Shown: in pieces, positions 8,787-17,127 of the stretch
Layout of the letters: every line of letters begins with the position of its first letter
Numbering within the stretch: the stretch's first letter is position 1
Assembly (NCBI RefSeq): GCF_000238775.2
Contig: NZ_AFEJ02000001.1
Location: 682,001 to 746,000, forward strand
Source of the DNA: Acaryochloris sp. CCMEE 5410
Lineage (GTDB): Bacteria; Cyanobacteriota; Cyanobacteriia; Thermosynechococcales; Thermosynechococcaceae
Direction: 5' to 3'
DNA: 64,000 nucleotides
Notes under the pieces: model-generated
Told to the model about the DNA's origin: nothing
What the model saw: only the letters and a program-made list of their open reading frames with translations
Database searches by the model: none
Translations under genes and position numbers: made by a program

Positions 8787-10250
8787 CTACTGTGCTGATG
8801 AGCCACCTGGAAGGGCTGCCACAATCGCGTCGGCAACTCGGGCGACGGGAATCACCTCTATATCCAAACTGGGAAAGGATTGGCCTTTGGGGATAATGGC
8901 CCGTTTAAATCCCAATTTAAGGGCTTCTTTGAGACGTAGTTCGGTTTGCGATACGGAGCGAACTTGACCCCCCAATCCCACTTCACCAATCACAACGGTG
9001 GTCGGGTCCACTAGGCGATCACGGAAGCTGGCTGCGAGTGCGATCGCAACCCCCAAATCTGCTGCAGGTTCAGCCACACTCAATCCCCCGGAAGAGGCCA
9101 CATAGGCATCTAGTTTCGAGAGGGGAATGCCAAGCCGTTTCTCCAACACAGCCAGAATTTGCAGCAACCGATTATATTCAATGCCCGTGGTTGAGCGGCG
9201 AGGTGAACTGTAGCTGGTGGGGCTAACCAGGGCCTGCAGTTCCACCACAATGGGGCGGGTGCCTTCACAAGCTACAATGGTGGCCGTTCCGGGCGATACC
9301 TCTTCGCGATCGCCCAAAAATAACTCCGATGGATTCAAGACTTCCCGCAAGCCTCGATCAATCATTTCAAATACCCCGACTTCGTGAGTCGCGCCAAACC
9401 GATTTTTCACTGACCGGAGTAATCGGTGATTGGCAAACCGATCCCCTTCAAAATAGAGCACCGTATCAACTAAATGTTCTAAAACCTTGGGACCGGCGAT
9501 GGCACCTTCCTTCGTCACATGGCCAACGATAAACAGCGTAATGTGGTTCCGTTTCGCCAAGCGCATCAGAGCGGACGTACATTCCCTCACCTGGGCAACG
9601 GAACCAGGGGCCGACGTTAAAGTGGAGAAAAATAGGGCTTGAATACTATCAATAATGGCCACTTGGGGTTGCAGGGAATCTAGTTCTTGCAACACCATTT
9701 CTAAATCTGTTTCCGGCAACAGGTATAAATCGGCATTCGTTGATTTGTCTTTTGATTTGGGAGGCGGATCCGTGATTTCTTTATTTAAATTTAAGGTTCC
9801 AATTCCCAATCGCTGGGCACGCAATTTAACCTGCTGGCCAGATTCTTCTGCACAAACATAGAGAACCGTTTGTCGGGCACTTAAAAAATTGACAATTTGC
9901 AACAAAAGAGTCGATTTACCAATTCCTGGATCACCGCCCACCAACACCAAGGAACCAGGGACAATACCGCCCCCCAACACCCGATCAAGTTCACTATAAC
10001 CGGAGCTAAACCGCTGAATTGGCTGCTCAGAGATCTGGGTCAAAGTCAGGGAAGAAAGGGCCTTGGGTGAAGTGTTTTGACGTTGGCGATGTCGTTGTGC
10101 CAAGCGGGTTCCGTCGGTTGCTGCCGGAGTATTTGGCACCACTTGTTCGACCAAAGAATTCCAAGTGTGACAGGAGGGACATTTACCAAAAAACTGAGGA
10201 GAAGCTGCACCACATTCTTGGCAAATGTAATGAGTTCGTATTTTTGCCAT
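8787..10250 (-). CDS. radA: DNA repair protein RadA (Sms)
   Basis: A 487-residue RecA-like helicase that promotes branch migration in recombination intermediates. An N-terminal four-cysteine zinc finger (CQECGAASPQFFGKCPSC) is followed by the ATPase with Walker A GGDPGIGKSTLL and Walker B-type LQPQVAIIDSIQAL. Next come the RadA signature KNRFGATHEVGVFEM and a C-terminal Lon-protease-like domain without protease function (SSGGLSVAEPAADLGVAIALAASF, VGEVGLGGQVR). Length and domain order are normal. The start at MAKIRTHYICQECG fits the family. It is convergent with the IS630 remnant and divergent from rpaB, separated by about 158 bases. Confidence 0.97.
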   Translation of the reverse strand: MAKIRTHYICQECGAASPQFFGKCPSCHTWNSLVEQVVPNTPAATDGTRLAQRHRQRQNTSPKALSSLTLTQISEQPIQRFSSGYSELDRVLGGGIVPGSLVLVGGDPGIGKSTLLLQIVNFLSARQTVLYVCAEESGQQVKLRAQRLGIGTLNLNKEITDPPPKSKDKSTNADLYLLPETDLEMVLQELDSLQPQVAIIDSIQALFFSTLTSAPGSVAQVRECTSALMRLAKRNHITLFIVGHVTKEGAIAGPKVLEHLVDTVLYFEGDRFANHRLLRSVKNRFGATHEVGVFEMIDRGLREVLNPSELFLGDREEVSPGTATIVACEGTRPIVVELQALVSPTSYSSPRRSTTGIEYNRLLQILAVLEKRLGIPLSKLDAYVASSGGLSVAEPAADLGVAIALAASFRDRLVDPTTVVIGEVGLGGQVRSVSQTELRLKEALKLGFKRAIIPKGQSFPSLDIEVIPVARVADAIVAALPGGSSAQ

Positions 10251-10408
10251 ATAATTCTTAAATAAAATTGAACTGTAAATATTCTTAAAGTCTTTAGTCT
10301 GAAAGCATTTCAGCGTTTTTTCCTGTTACTAACTTCATGCTAACTTAATAACAGAGGACTAAAATTTAACTTTTAGAAATGACTCGCAATTAAGGAGCAT
10401 TACGGAAA

Positions 10409-11140
10409 TTGGAAAATCATAAAGAGAAAATTCTGGTGGTCGACGATGAAGCGAGTATTCGTCGCATTCTAGAAACACGCCTCTCCATGATTGGCTACGA
10501 TGTCGTCACCGCCGCAGATGGAGAAGAAGCCATCGACACATTCCATCACGCCATTCCTGACTTAGTTGTCCTTGATGTCATGATGCCAAAACTAGACGGC
10601 TATGGTGTCTGCCAAGAACTCCGCAAAGAATCCGACGTTCCCATTATTATGTTGACCGCACTAGGGGATGTCGCTGATCGAATTACCGGTTTGGAACTCG
10701 GTGCGGATGACTATGTGGTTAAACCGTTTTCACCGAAAGAATTAGAAGCTCGCATCCGCTCCGTGCTAAGGCGCGTAAGCAAAAATGGTAACTCTGGTAT
10801 TCCCAGCTCCGGGGTGATCAGTGTCCATACCTTGAAGATTGATACCAATAAGCGCCAAGTCTATAAGGGAGATGAGCGCATTCGGCTCACCGGCATGGAG
10901 TTTAGCTTGCTGGAACTGTTGGTGAGTCGGTCTGGCGAAGCCTTCTCTCGTTCCGATATTTTGCAAGAAGTTTGGGGCTATACCCCAGAACGCCATGTGG
11001 ATACTCGGGTGGTTGATGTTCATATTTCCCGATTGAGAGCCAAACTGGAAGAGGATCCCAGTAATCCTGAGCTGATTTTGACCGCTAGAGGCACAGGATA
11101 TCTGTTTCAGCGAATTGTTGAGCCTGGGGAAATGCCTTAA
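10409..11140 (+). CDS. rpaB: OmpR-family response regulator RpaB (Ycf27-type)
   Basis: 243 residues: an N-terminal receiver domain (DDE in the acidic pocket, phospho-acceptor Asp in VVLDVMMP, K in YVVKPFSP) and a C-terminal winged helix (ILQEVWGYTPERHVDTRVVDVHISRLRAKLE). The sequence KILVVDDEASIRRILETRLSM and the linker ELEARIRSVLRRV are characteristic of RpaB, the essential cyanobacterial regulator of light-stress and photosystem genes paired with the kinase NblS. The start is TTG at 10409, with AAGGAG 11 bases upstream; no ATG fits. The cognate kinase is not in the window. Confidence 0.93.
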   Translation: MENHKEKILVVDDEASIRRILETRLSMIGYDVVTAADGEEAIDTFHHAIPDLVVLDVMMPKLDGYGVCQELRKESDVPIIMLTALGDVADRITGLELGADDYVVKPFSPKELEARIRSVLRRVSKNGNSGIPSSGVISVHTLKIDTNKRQVYKGDERIRLTGMEFSLLELLVSRSGEAFSRSDILQEVWGYTPERHVDTRVVDVHISRLRAKLEEDPSNPELILTARGTGYLFQRIVEPGEMP

Positions 11141-11178
11141 GGGTTAGCTGCGCCACATTCAATTTAGTAAAGCGATGC

Positions 11179-11206
11179 CCTATAGATTGATATCTATAGG
11201 CGTTTT
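11179..11206 (+). terminator. Probable terminator after rpaB
   Basis: A perfect 9-bp stem (CCTATAGAT / ATCTATAGG) with a 4-base loop is followed by CGTTTT. It lies 38 bases beyond the rpaB stop and just before the convergent TetR gene's stop at 11218, so it could serve rpaB on the plus strand. The T-run is short. Confidence 0.5.
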
Positions 11207-11217
11207 GCTATGGGAAC

Positions 11218-12006
11218 TTATCTCTCATTTTTCAACATCACTGACTCCACAAACTGTTTCCGACAATCCTTGCAGACATAGCATTGTTGGTTTCGGCGTT
11301 TCCCATTTTTCGATAGTCGATCCGATTGGCAATGGGGGCATGTCATTACTTTCATTACATTTTGACTACGAGGAACCCCAACATGGGGTTCTAAATATGA
11401 CGTGAGTAGGCTCTCGATTTGCTCCGTTAGGCGTTGACGATGGGCGACGTCGCTTGTTCGCAAGGCGGATAAGATGACGGCATTACTGCTATGGACACTG
11501 ACTTCAGCTAGCAGATGACATTGGTCCGCTGGTAGAGATGGATTTCGCTCTCGCAGGATATTTGCTAAAAAGTTGATGGCCTCTTGGGTCATGCTTTCAT
11601 CAATGGATTGGAACATGTCCTGTGAGGTATAAAACTGAATAAAGATGATCCGCGATACGGGATGCTCAAACAGTTCAACGGCTGCAGTGATCAGCTGATG
11701 CATCATCTGCTGTAAGGGTAACTGCACCACCTCTGGGGTATTGAGTTTACTCCAAAAAGTTTTGACCCGCTCAATGTGGCGCAGCTCCATGGCGTTAAAG
11801 ATGGCGGCTTTATTGGGGAAAAACTGGTAGAGGGAGCCGACAGCAGTTCCGGCTTGGGCGGCAATTTGATGGGTAGTAGCCGCTTCATAACCGACTTGGT
11901 CAAAGACTTCTGCTGCCGCATTTAAAATTTTATCGACCCGGTCTTTGCCTCGTTGTTGTTTAGGCTGTCGACGAAGATGACTTGACGAATATGAATTATC
12001 TGTCAT
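11218..12006 (-). CDS. TetR-family regulator with C-terminal transposase-type zinc ribbon
   Basis: From the ATG at 12006 (MTDNSYSS) it encodes 262 residues. The longer frame to 12120 would run into the divergent Rieske gene and adds nothing TetR-like. The N-terminal HTH is clear (ILNAAAEVFDQVGYEAATTH and IAAQAGTAVGSLYQFFPNKA), followed by an all-helical ligand/dimer domain. After residue ~215 comes a second domain MTCPHCQSDRLSKNGKRRNQ and CYVCKDCRKQF, a CxxC..CxxC zinc ribbon like the N-terminus of IS1/InsA transposases. It is divergent from the Rieske gene with a 49-base gap, so it probably controls that gene and itself. The inducer is unknown. Confidence 0.85.
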   Translation of the reverse strand: MTDNSYSSSHLRRQPKQQRGKDRVDKILNAAAEVFDQVGYEAATTHQIAAQAGTAVGSLYQFFPNKAAIFNAMELRHIERVKTFWSKLNTPEVVQLPLQQMMHQLITAAVELFEHPVSRIIFIQFYTSQDMFQSIDESMTQEAINFLANILRERNPSLPADQCHLLAEVSVHSSNAVILSALRTSDVAHRQRLTEQIESLLTSYLEPHVGVPRSQNVMKVMTCPHCQSDRLSKNGKRRNQQCYVCKDCRKQFVESVMLKNER

Positions 12007-12055
12007 ATTTTTAAAACACGACGAATCTTTCACAATTTTATAGCGAGCAAAGAAG

Positions 12056-13054
12056 ATGATGCGATCTATGCTTCCGGGTGCGCCTTGGCTATTGGCGCAC
12101 AAGTCGATGCTGCCCGTCAATCAACCCCTGAAGGTAACCCTGTACGGAGAAGACTATGTGCTTTGGCAAGATGGCTCAGGGACAGTGCAAGCCTTACCCA
12201 ATCGCTGTCCGCATATGGGAGCGATGCTGTCGGAAGGTTGGTGTGAACCCTTGATAGACGATGGCCAATCGGGAATTGTTTGTCCCTTTCATGCGCTGCA
12301 GTTTGATGGGGCGGGCTGTACGGTTTTACCAGGATCAAACCAGAAAACATTACCTCAATTACAGCCTCCGGAGCTAATCATTCAAGGCGATTTTATCTGG
12401 TCCTATGGAGGCCATGAGCCGAAGCTTCCGATTCCCAAGATTATGAATGAAATTGCTCAAACCTATGACTTTATCGGACCTGCCGCTGACTATAGTGTGC
12501 AGACCGATTTACTGAGCATGCTGCTGGTCATGCATGACTACAATCATCAAAATGGCACTCACCGAGATTTATTTCAGATCACCGAGGTTGAATTTCATCA
12601 GTTTATCGACAATGGGCATCAATCCCATGCCTTTTACGATATGCCCACAGAAACCTATTCTTGGACGGAAAAACTGCGAAAGCCCGACTTAATGCTATTG
12701 CCCAAAACCATCAAGGCGCATTTAGAGAACTACTTTCCCAGCCTAGTGATTTTGCATGCCCAAACCCCCATGGGCAAAATTGCTCAGTGTCATTTTTTTG
12801 TGCCTGAAACGGAAAACCAGACTCGCACCTATATTTTGCTGTTTGGTCGAGTGAAGCATCCTATTTTAAAAGGGGCAGGAGGGACGTTTTTGAAATTTGG
12901 ACAAGTTGCTGTTGAGCAGGATGTAGATATTTTGGGCAAGCTGTATTCGGATTCTCCCCAACAAATTAAGCTCAACAACGAAGTGGGAATGGATTGGGTG
13001 CGACGAAATTTTGAGAATTTTCCAGAAGTTGTGGCGCCAAATCTATCCAAGTGA
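12056..13054 (+). CDS. Rieske-type non-heme iron oxygenase
   Basis: A 332-residue soluble protein. The Rieske [2Fe-2S] ligands are C51-P-H53 and C76-P-F-H79. The mononuclear iron site matches the D-x2-H-x4-H pattern (D161, H164, H169 in HDYNHQNGTH), so both redox centres of an oxygenase alpha subunit are present. The remainder is the usual helix-grip domain. The family hydroxylates or demethylates aromatic, terpenoid or pigment-type substrates using electrons from a reductase; no reductase gene is adjacent. It is divergent from the TetR regulator. The start could also be the Met at residue 5 or 18. Confidence 0.85.
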   Translation: MMRSMLPGAPWLLAHKSMLPVNQPLKVTLYGEDYVLWQDGSGTVQALPNRCPHMGAMLSEGWCEPLIDDGQSGIVCPFHALQFDGAGCTVLPGSNQKTLPQLQPPELIIQGDFIWSYGGHEPKLPIPKIMNEIAQTYDFIGPAADYSVQTDLLSMLLVMHDYNHQNGTHRDLFQITEVEFHQFIDNGHQSHAFYDMPTETYSWTEKLRKPDLMLLPKTIKAHLENYFPSLVILHAQTPMGKIAQCHFFVPETENQTRTYILLFGRVKHPILKGAGGTFLKFGQVAVEQDVDILGKLYSDSPQQIKLNNEVGMDWVRRNFENFPEVVAPNLSK

Positions 13055-13079
13055 ATTGGGCAGTAGGATGGTTCTATCC

Positions 13080-13107
13080 CTAATCTTGAGCGGCGGTTTG
13101 AGATTAG
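13080..13107. promoter_or_regulatory. Inverted repeat between the Rieske and fusion genes
   Basis: CTAATCT and AGATTAG are separated by 14 bases, 26 bases after the Rieske stop. There is no T-run, so it is either a weak processing or attenuation hairpin or a protein-binding site ahead of the gene at 13177. Confidence 0.3.
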
Positions 13108-13176
13108 AACCACTGGTTTGAAGGGAATGAAAATACAGCCTTTCTGACCACACCTACATTGAGGAGAAAAATTCCC

Positions 13177-15705
13177 ATGGCATCCTCAGAGGACAAAAAG
13201 GCTTGGTTACAGGAGCATACTGATTTAAATATCTTTCCTGAAAAGATCCTGGATCGGCTGGCGAGAAAGGTAAAAGTACAGACCTTGGAAGCCAATCGGC
13301 GGTTAATTTTAGAGGATACGTTGCCGGATGCTGTATATATTTTGCGTCAAGGCCATCTTGAAAGTTATCACACCAGTTTGGTGGATACGGCCCAGGTCTG
13401 TAGCTTGTTACCGGGGGCGGTGCTACATCTATTCGATATCTTGCTTGAACAGCCGACGCTTCAAACCATCATTACTTTAACGGATTGCGAATTTTGGGTC
13501 ATTTCTAAACAAGACCTGCTCAAGATCGCGGGTGAATATCAAGACGTGACCCGAATTGTGTCGCAAAAGCTATCTAAGGATTTAGCCCATGTTTCACGGG
13601 AATTGGTGGCTGAACAGGAACGACAAGCCATCCTCAGACCCTATTTGGTCCCTAGAGTAAATAGGGGAATCGTCGGTTCTAGCCGCTATGCAAAGCGGTT
13701 GCGAGAACAGCTAAAAGAGGCAGCACGCACCCGCCATTCAGCGATTATCTTTGGTGAACCCGGTCTAGAGAAGGATAATGCTGCTGCTTTGATTCACTTT
13801 GGCTCAAACCAACGACGGGAGCCGATGGTGAAGATCAACTGTAATACGCTTCAAATCAGTGGGGCCGATTTGTTCGGTCGCGTGGGGGGTAAGCCTGGGC
13901 TGCTAGAAGCGGTAGGTGAGGGTACTGTTCTTCTCAATAATATTCAAGATCTGCCGCCTTCATTATGTCCAAAGCTACGACAGCTGTTAGAAACCCAAAC
14001 TTACTTACCGGTTCAAAGAGACGGGGCTGCTGTTAAGCCCCGAACCAGCAACGCTCGTTTAATCTTTACGGCTGAGAAAATTCAGCCGGAACTGGATGGG
14101 GAGATTTTTCATCGAATTAAGATACCGCCGTTGCGAGTCAGTAAGGCGGATGTGGGTGCCCAAGTTCAGTACTATATCAGTCTGCTTTCTAAAGAACAGG
14201 GTTTTGCTAAGCGCCAGCTGACCCCTGAAGCTTTACGACGACTCCAAAGCTACAATTATCCGGGCAATATTGTCGAGTTACATAGCTTGGTGGAGCGTGC
14301 GATCGCACAATCGTCTCCCAACGAAGATCTCACCGCAGAAATCTTTTGGGCGGCCCAAGATCGCCAGCAGCGCTTCCGCCTTAACCTGCTGAATGCTAAC
14401 CCTTGGTTGCGCCGCTTTCTCCGTAGTCCCTGGTGGCCCACCCGCATTAACTATGGATTAGTCTTACCCCTGTTTATTTTTGTGGTGATCATTTTATTTG
14501 TGGGGCCTCAGCAGCGAAGCCAGAACTTTGCCTTGAACTTATTTTGGGCTTGGTGGTGGCCGTTGATATTAATCGGTTTTCCCTTTGTGGGCCGCCTCTG
14601 GTGCTCTGTTTGTCCCTTTATGATTTGTGGTGAACTGCTGCAAAAACTGTCTTTGTGGCTGGTGCCTAGGCAGCTGCAGCGCTGGCCCCGGCAGCAGGCC
14701 GAGCAGTGGGGGGGCTGGTTCTTGTTTAGTCTGTTTGCTTTGATTTTTCTCTGGGAAGAGCTGTGGAATTTAGAAGATACGGCCTATCTGTCGAGTTGTC
14801 TGCTGCTGTTGATTACGGCGGGGGCAGTGATTTGTTCTCAGATTTTTGAACGGCGGTTTTGGTGTCGATATCTCTGTCCCATCGGGGGAATGAACGGGCT
14901 ATTTGCCAAACTGTCCATGACTGAGCTGAGGGCGCAACAAGGCACCTGTTCTGCTGAGTGCAGTACCTATCAATGCTATAAAGGTGGACCTGAAAAAGGA
15001 GAAGGACAGGAAACTGACGGTTGCCCTCTCTATTCCCATCCCGCCCAGTTGGAAGACAACCGAGACTGTGTGCTCTGTATGACCTGTTTACAGGCTTGCC
15101 CTCACCGCTCCGTTGAGTTCAATTTGCGTCCACCAGGCATTGAACTGTGGACGACCCATACCCCTCGGATCTATGAGGCCGCTCTGCTCCTACTGTTGCT
15201 AGGGGGGATATTCCTGCATCGATTACCCGAGCTGCAGACCTGGCTGGGGTTAGATTTGCAATTACAGCAATTCTCAGCTCATTTACTGGTGTCGGTGTTG
15301 GTGTTGGGAATCGCTGCTTTAATTCCTTTGCTCACCCATACAGTTCTATGTCGCATCAGTACTAAATTGAAACCTCGACCCTTTATCGAATTGGTCTATG
15401 GATATTTGCCTTTAGTTCTGGGTGGTACCTTAGCCCACTATTTAAGGTTGGGACTCACAGAAGCAGGCCAAATCCTTCCGGTCACCTGGGCCACGTTTGG
15501 TTTTTCTGGTGTCGGTCTACCCGTGTGGGTAGCTCATCCTGCGGTGGTTAGTTTTCTTCAGGGTTCTACGATATTGACGGCAGTTTTTTTGACATGGGTG
15601 CTAACTCAAAAAATTGCCCGGCAACCCATTACTGTTCTGCTGCCCCAGCATATGACCAGCCTAGGACTAGGATTCTGTTTATGGTCTGTGATTGTGGGGA
15701 TTTGA
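13177..15705 (+). CDS. Fusion: cyclic-nucleotide-binding domain, sigma54-type AAA domain, NapH-like 4Fe-4S membrane domain
   Basis: The start is ATG 13177, preceded by GAGGAG; an in-frame TTG at 13159 would overlap that site. 842 residues. About 20-140: a cNMP/CAP-like sensor domain. About 165-390: an AAA region related to sigma-54 activators (IVGSSRYAKRLREQLKEAAR, NYPGNIVELHSLVERA) but with a degraded Walker A (GEPGLEKDNAA) and no GAFTGA loop or HTH. From about 410: transmembrane helices with WCSVCPFMICG (near 474) and WCRYLCPIGG (near 561), a four-cysteine ferredoxin motif CVLCMTCLQACPH (near 630), then more helices. The back half resembles NapH/NosR/CcoG-type membrane electron carriers. 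It may be a redox device gated by a signal domain; the physiological role is unknown. It lies 122 bases after the Rieske gene, possibly supplying electrons to it. Confidence 0.8.
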   Translation: MASSEDKKAWLQEHTDLNIFPEKILDRLARKVKVQTLEANRRLILEDTLPDAVYILRQGHLESYHTSLVDTAQVCSLLPGAVLHLFDILLEQPTLQTIITLTDCEFWVISKQDLLKIAGEYQDVTRIVSQKLSKDLAHVSRELVAEQERQAILRPYLVPRVNRGIVGSSRYAKRLREQLKEAARTRHSAIIFGEPGLEKDNAAALIHFGSNQRREPMVKINCNTLQISGADLFGRVGGKPGLLEAVGEGTVLLNNIQDLPPSLCPKLRQLLETQTYLPVQRDGAAVKPRTSNARLIFTAEKIQPELDGEIFHRIKIPPLRVSKADVGAQVQYYISLLSKEQGFAKRQLTPEALRRLQSYNYPGNIVELHSLVERAIAQSSPNEDLTAEIFWAAQDRQQRFRLNLLNANPWLRRFLRSPWWPTRINYGLVLPLFIFVVIILFVGPQQRSQNFALNLFWAWWWPLILIGFPFVGRLWCSVCPFMICGELLQKLSLWLVPRQLQRWPRQQAEQWGGWFLFSLFALIFLWEELWNLEDTAYLSSCLLLLITAGAVICSQIFERRFWCRYLCPIGGMNGLFAKLSMTELRAQQGTCSAECSTYQCYKGGPEKGEGQETDGCPLYSHPAQLEDNRDCVLCMTCLQACPHRSVEFNLRPPGIELWTTHTPRIYEAALLLLLLGGIFLHRLPELQTWLGLDLQLQQFSAHLLVSVLVLGIAALIPLLTHTVLCRISTKLKPRPFIELVYGYLPLVLGGTLAHYLRLGLTEAGQILPVTWATFGFSGVGLPVWVAHPAVVSFLQGSTILTAVFLTWVLTQKIARQPITVLLPQHMTSLGLGFCLWSVIVGI

Positions 15706-15824
15706 TTGTTGCTGGAAGAGACAAATGGATTTTATGTAGCGCTTAAGATTATCTCTAACAATTTCCCATGTCATCAACTGAAACTCACTTTTTGAACTGC
15801 CCAAATTAGATTGACGAATTAGAG

Positions 15825-16412
15825 ATGTGGAATCAACGTTACGCTAACGACGACTATATTTACGGAACGGAACCGAATTCCTTCCTGGCTGAACATGTAG
15901 ACATGCTCAGTAACCCAGTCTTATCCTTAGCGGAAGGAGAAGGACGGAATGCTGTATTTCTAGCCTCATTAGGATTTTCGGTCCTTGGCATTGATGGCTC
16001 AGAAGTGGGCCTTGCCAAAGCCCTCAAGCTGGCGCATGCCAAAGGCGTAGACATCCAAACAGAAGTGGCTGATCTTAGCCTGTTTGAACCACCAGCACAT
16101 CATTACGGATCGGTTATTTCAATCTCAGCCCATCTTCCCAGCACAGTTCGCAACAGGCTTTACCCATTAGTGGAGCAATGCCTAAAACCCAACGGTATCA
16201 TCCTGTTAGAGGCCTACTCAGAAAACCAAATTACTCGCGACACAGGCGGTCCAAAAGACCTTGATATGTTGATGACCTGTGCCAAAGTTGAACGTGAATT
16301 CCCCAACTGCGACCCCATACTCATGAGGGAACTGGAACGCGAAGTCCTTGAAGGGGAATATCACACTGGTATGGCCTCCGTCGTTCAGTTCATTGCCAGG
16401 AAGAGCGCTTAA
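15825..16412 (+). CDS. Class I SAM-dependent methyltransferase (TehB-like)
   Basis: 195 residues. It starts MWNQRYANDDYIYGTEPNSFL, typical of small TehB/thiopurine-type methyltransferases. Motif I is LSLAEGEGRNAVFLASLG, followed by the acidic VLGIDGSEVGLAKA and the post-motif NGIILLEAYSENQ. The family methylates thiol, selenium or tellurium compounds or small metabolites; the substrate is not determined. It stands alone, 119 bases after the fusion gene, and is convergent with another methyltransferase of a different subfamily. Confidence 0.8.
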   Translation: MWNQRYANDDYIYGTEPNSFLAEHVDMLSNPVLSLAEGEGRNAVFLASLGFSVLGIDGSEVGLAKALKLAHAKGVDIQTEVADLSLFEPPAHHYGSVISISAHLPSTVRNRLYPLVEQCLKPNGIILLEAYSENQITRDTGGPKDLDMLMTCAKVEREFPNCDPILMRELEREVLEGEYHTGMASVVQFIARKSA

Positions 16413-16455
16413 ATTGCCAATACCAACTTCAGACTTGATAACTGAGTTAGCTCTC

Positions 16456-17088
16456 TCAGGCTTTTTGTAGAACAATTCGGGTCCAAGTCACATTTCTCTT
16501 GCCTTTGACCAAGCTGGGCTGGTTTTCCAATACCTGTAGCGGCTCCAAATTCACTCTTTCTGCATCTCGCACTGTTTCCTGTCCATCTGTAGGAAATATA
16601 TGTGTGCCCACTCCAGCAGGACCATGACGCAGAGAAAGAGCAAAAATCCCTGTGGGTCTCAGCAAATCAGCAATGCGCGATAAGGCAATCCTGCGTTCAT
16701 GCTGATCGAGATGATGCCACACGGCTGAGGCTAGAACAAAGTCAAACCCTTCATTTCGATCTCCAAGGCTGGGCAAGAACGGGAACGAGTCATTGATCCA
16801 CTCAATGCTTGTGCCATAGAGTCTTTGTGCAACCGACAGAAATTCACTAGTGGGTTCTACTGCAACTACGGTATGTCCCATATCGGCAAGCGCAGCAGCA
16901 TCCCGGCCAATCCCTGAACCAACATCCAGTACATCGGATGAATCTGTGGGGATGAACTTAAGGATAGATTGATGCAGCTCTTGAAATGCGATTTTATGAG
17001 TCGCTGTCATAAATCCTTCGGTCGCTGCCGAATATCCCTTAGTTCCTTTGACCTGCAACATACTCGTTACGATCGCATTTCTACTCAC
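16456..17088 (-). CDS. Class I SAM-dependent methyltransferase
   Basis: 210 residues from a GTG at 17088; ATG codons at residues 10 and 27 are alternative starts. SAM-binding motif I is VLDVGSGIGRDAAALADMG, then VVAVEPTSEFLSVAQ. Motif II/III region FVLASAVWHHLDQHERRIALSRIADLLRPTGIFALSLRHG is typical of ubiquinone/menaquinone-type (Methyltransf_11) enzymes. The last 30 residues end in a basic beta strand (RNVTWTRIVLQ). The substrate is unknown. It starts 39 bases downstream of the large hybrid kinase gene in the same direction and could share its transcript. Confidence 0.8.
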   Translation of the reverse strand: MSRNAIVTSMLQVKGTKGYSAATEGFMTATHKIAFQELHQSILKFIPTDSSDVLDVGSGIGRDAAALADMGHTVVAVEPTSEFLSVAQRLYGTSIEWINDSFPFLPSLGDRNEGFDFVLASAVWHHLDQHERRIALSRIADLLRPTGIFALSLRHGPAGVGTHIFPTDGQETVRDAERVNLEPLQVLENQPSLVKGKRNVTWTRIVLQKA

Positions 17089-17127
17089 TTCAATACCAAA
17101 GAGCTTTCACTGCAGATTCCGTTCCTT

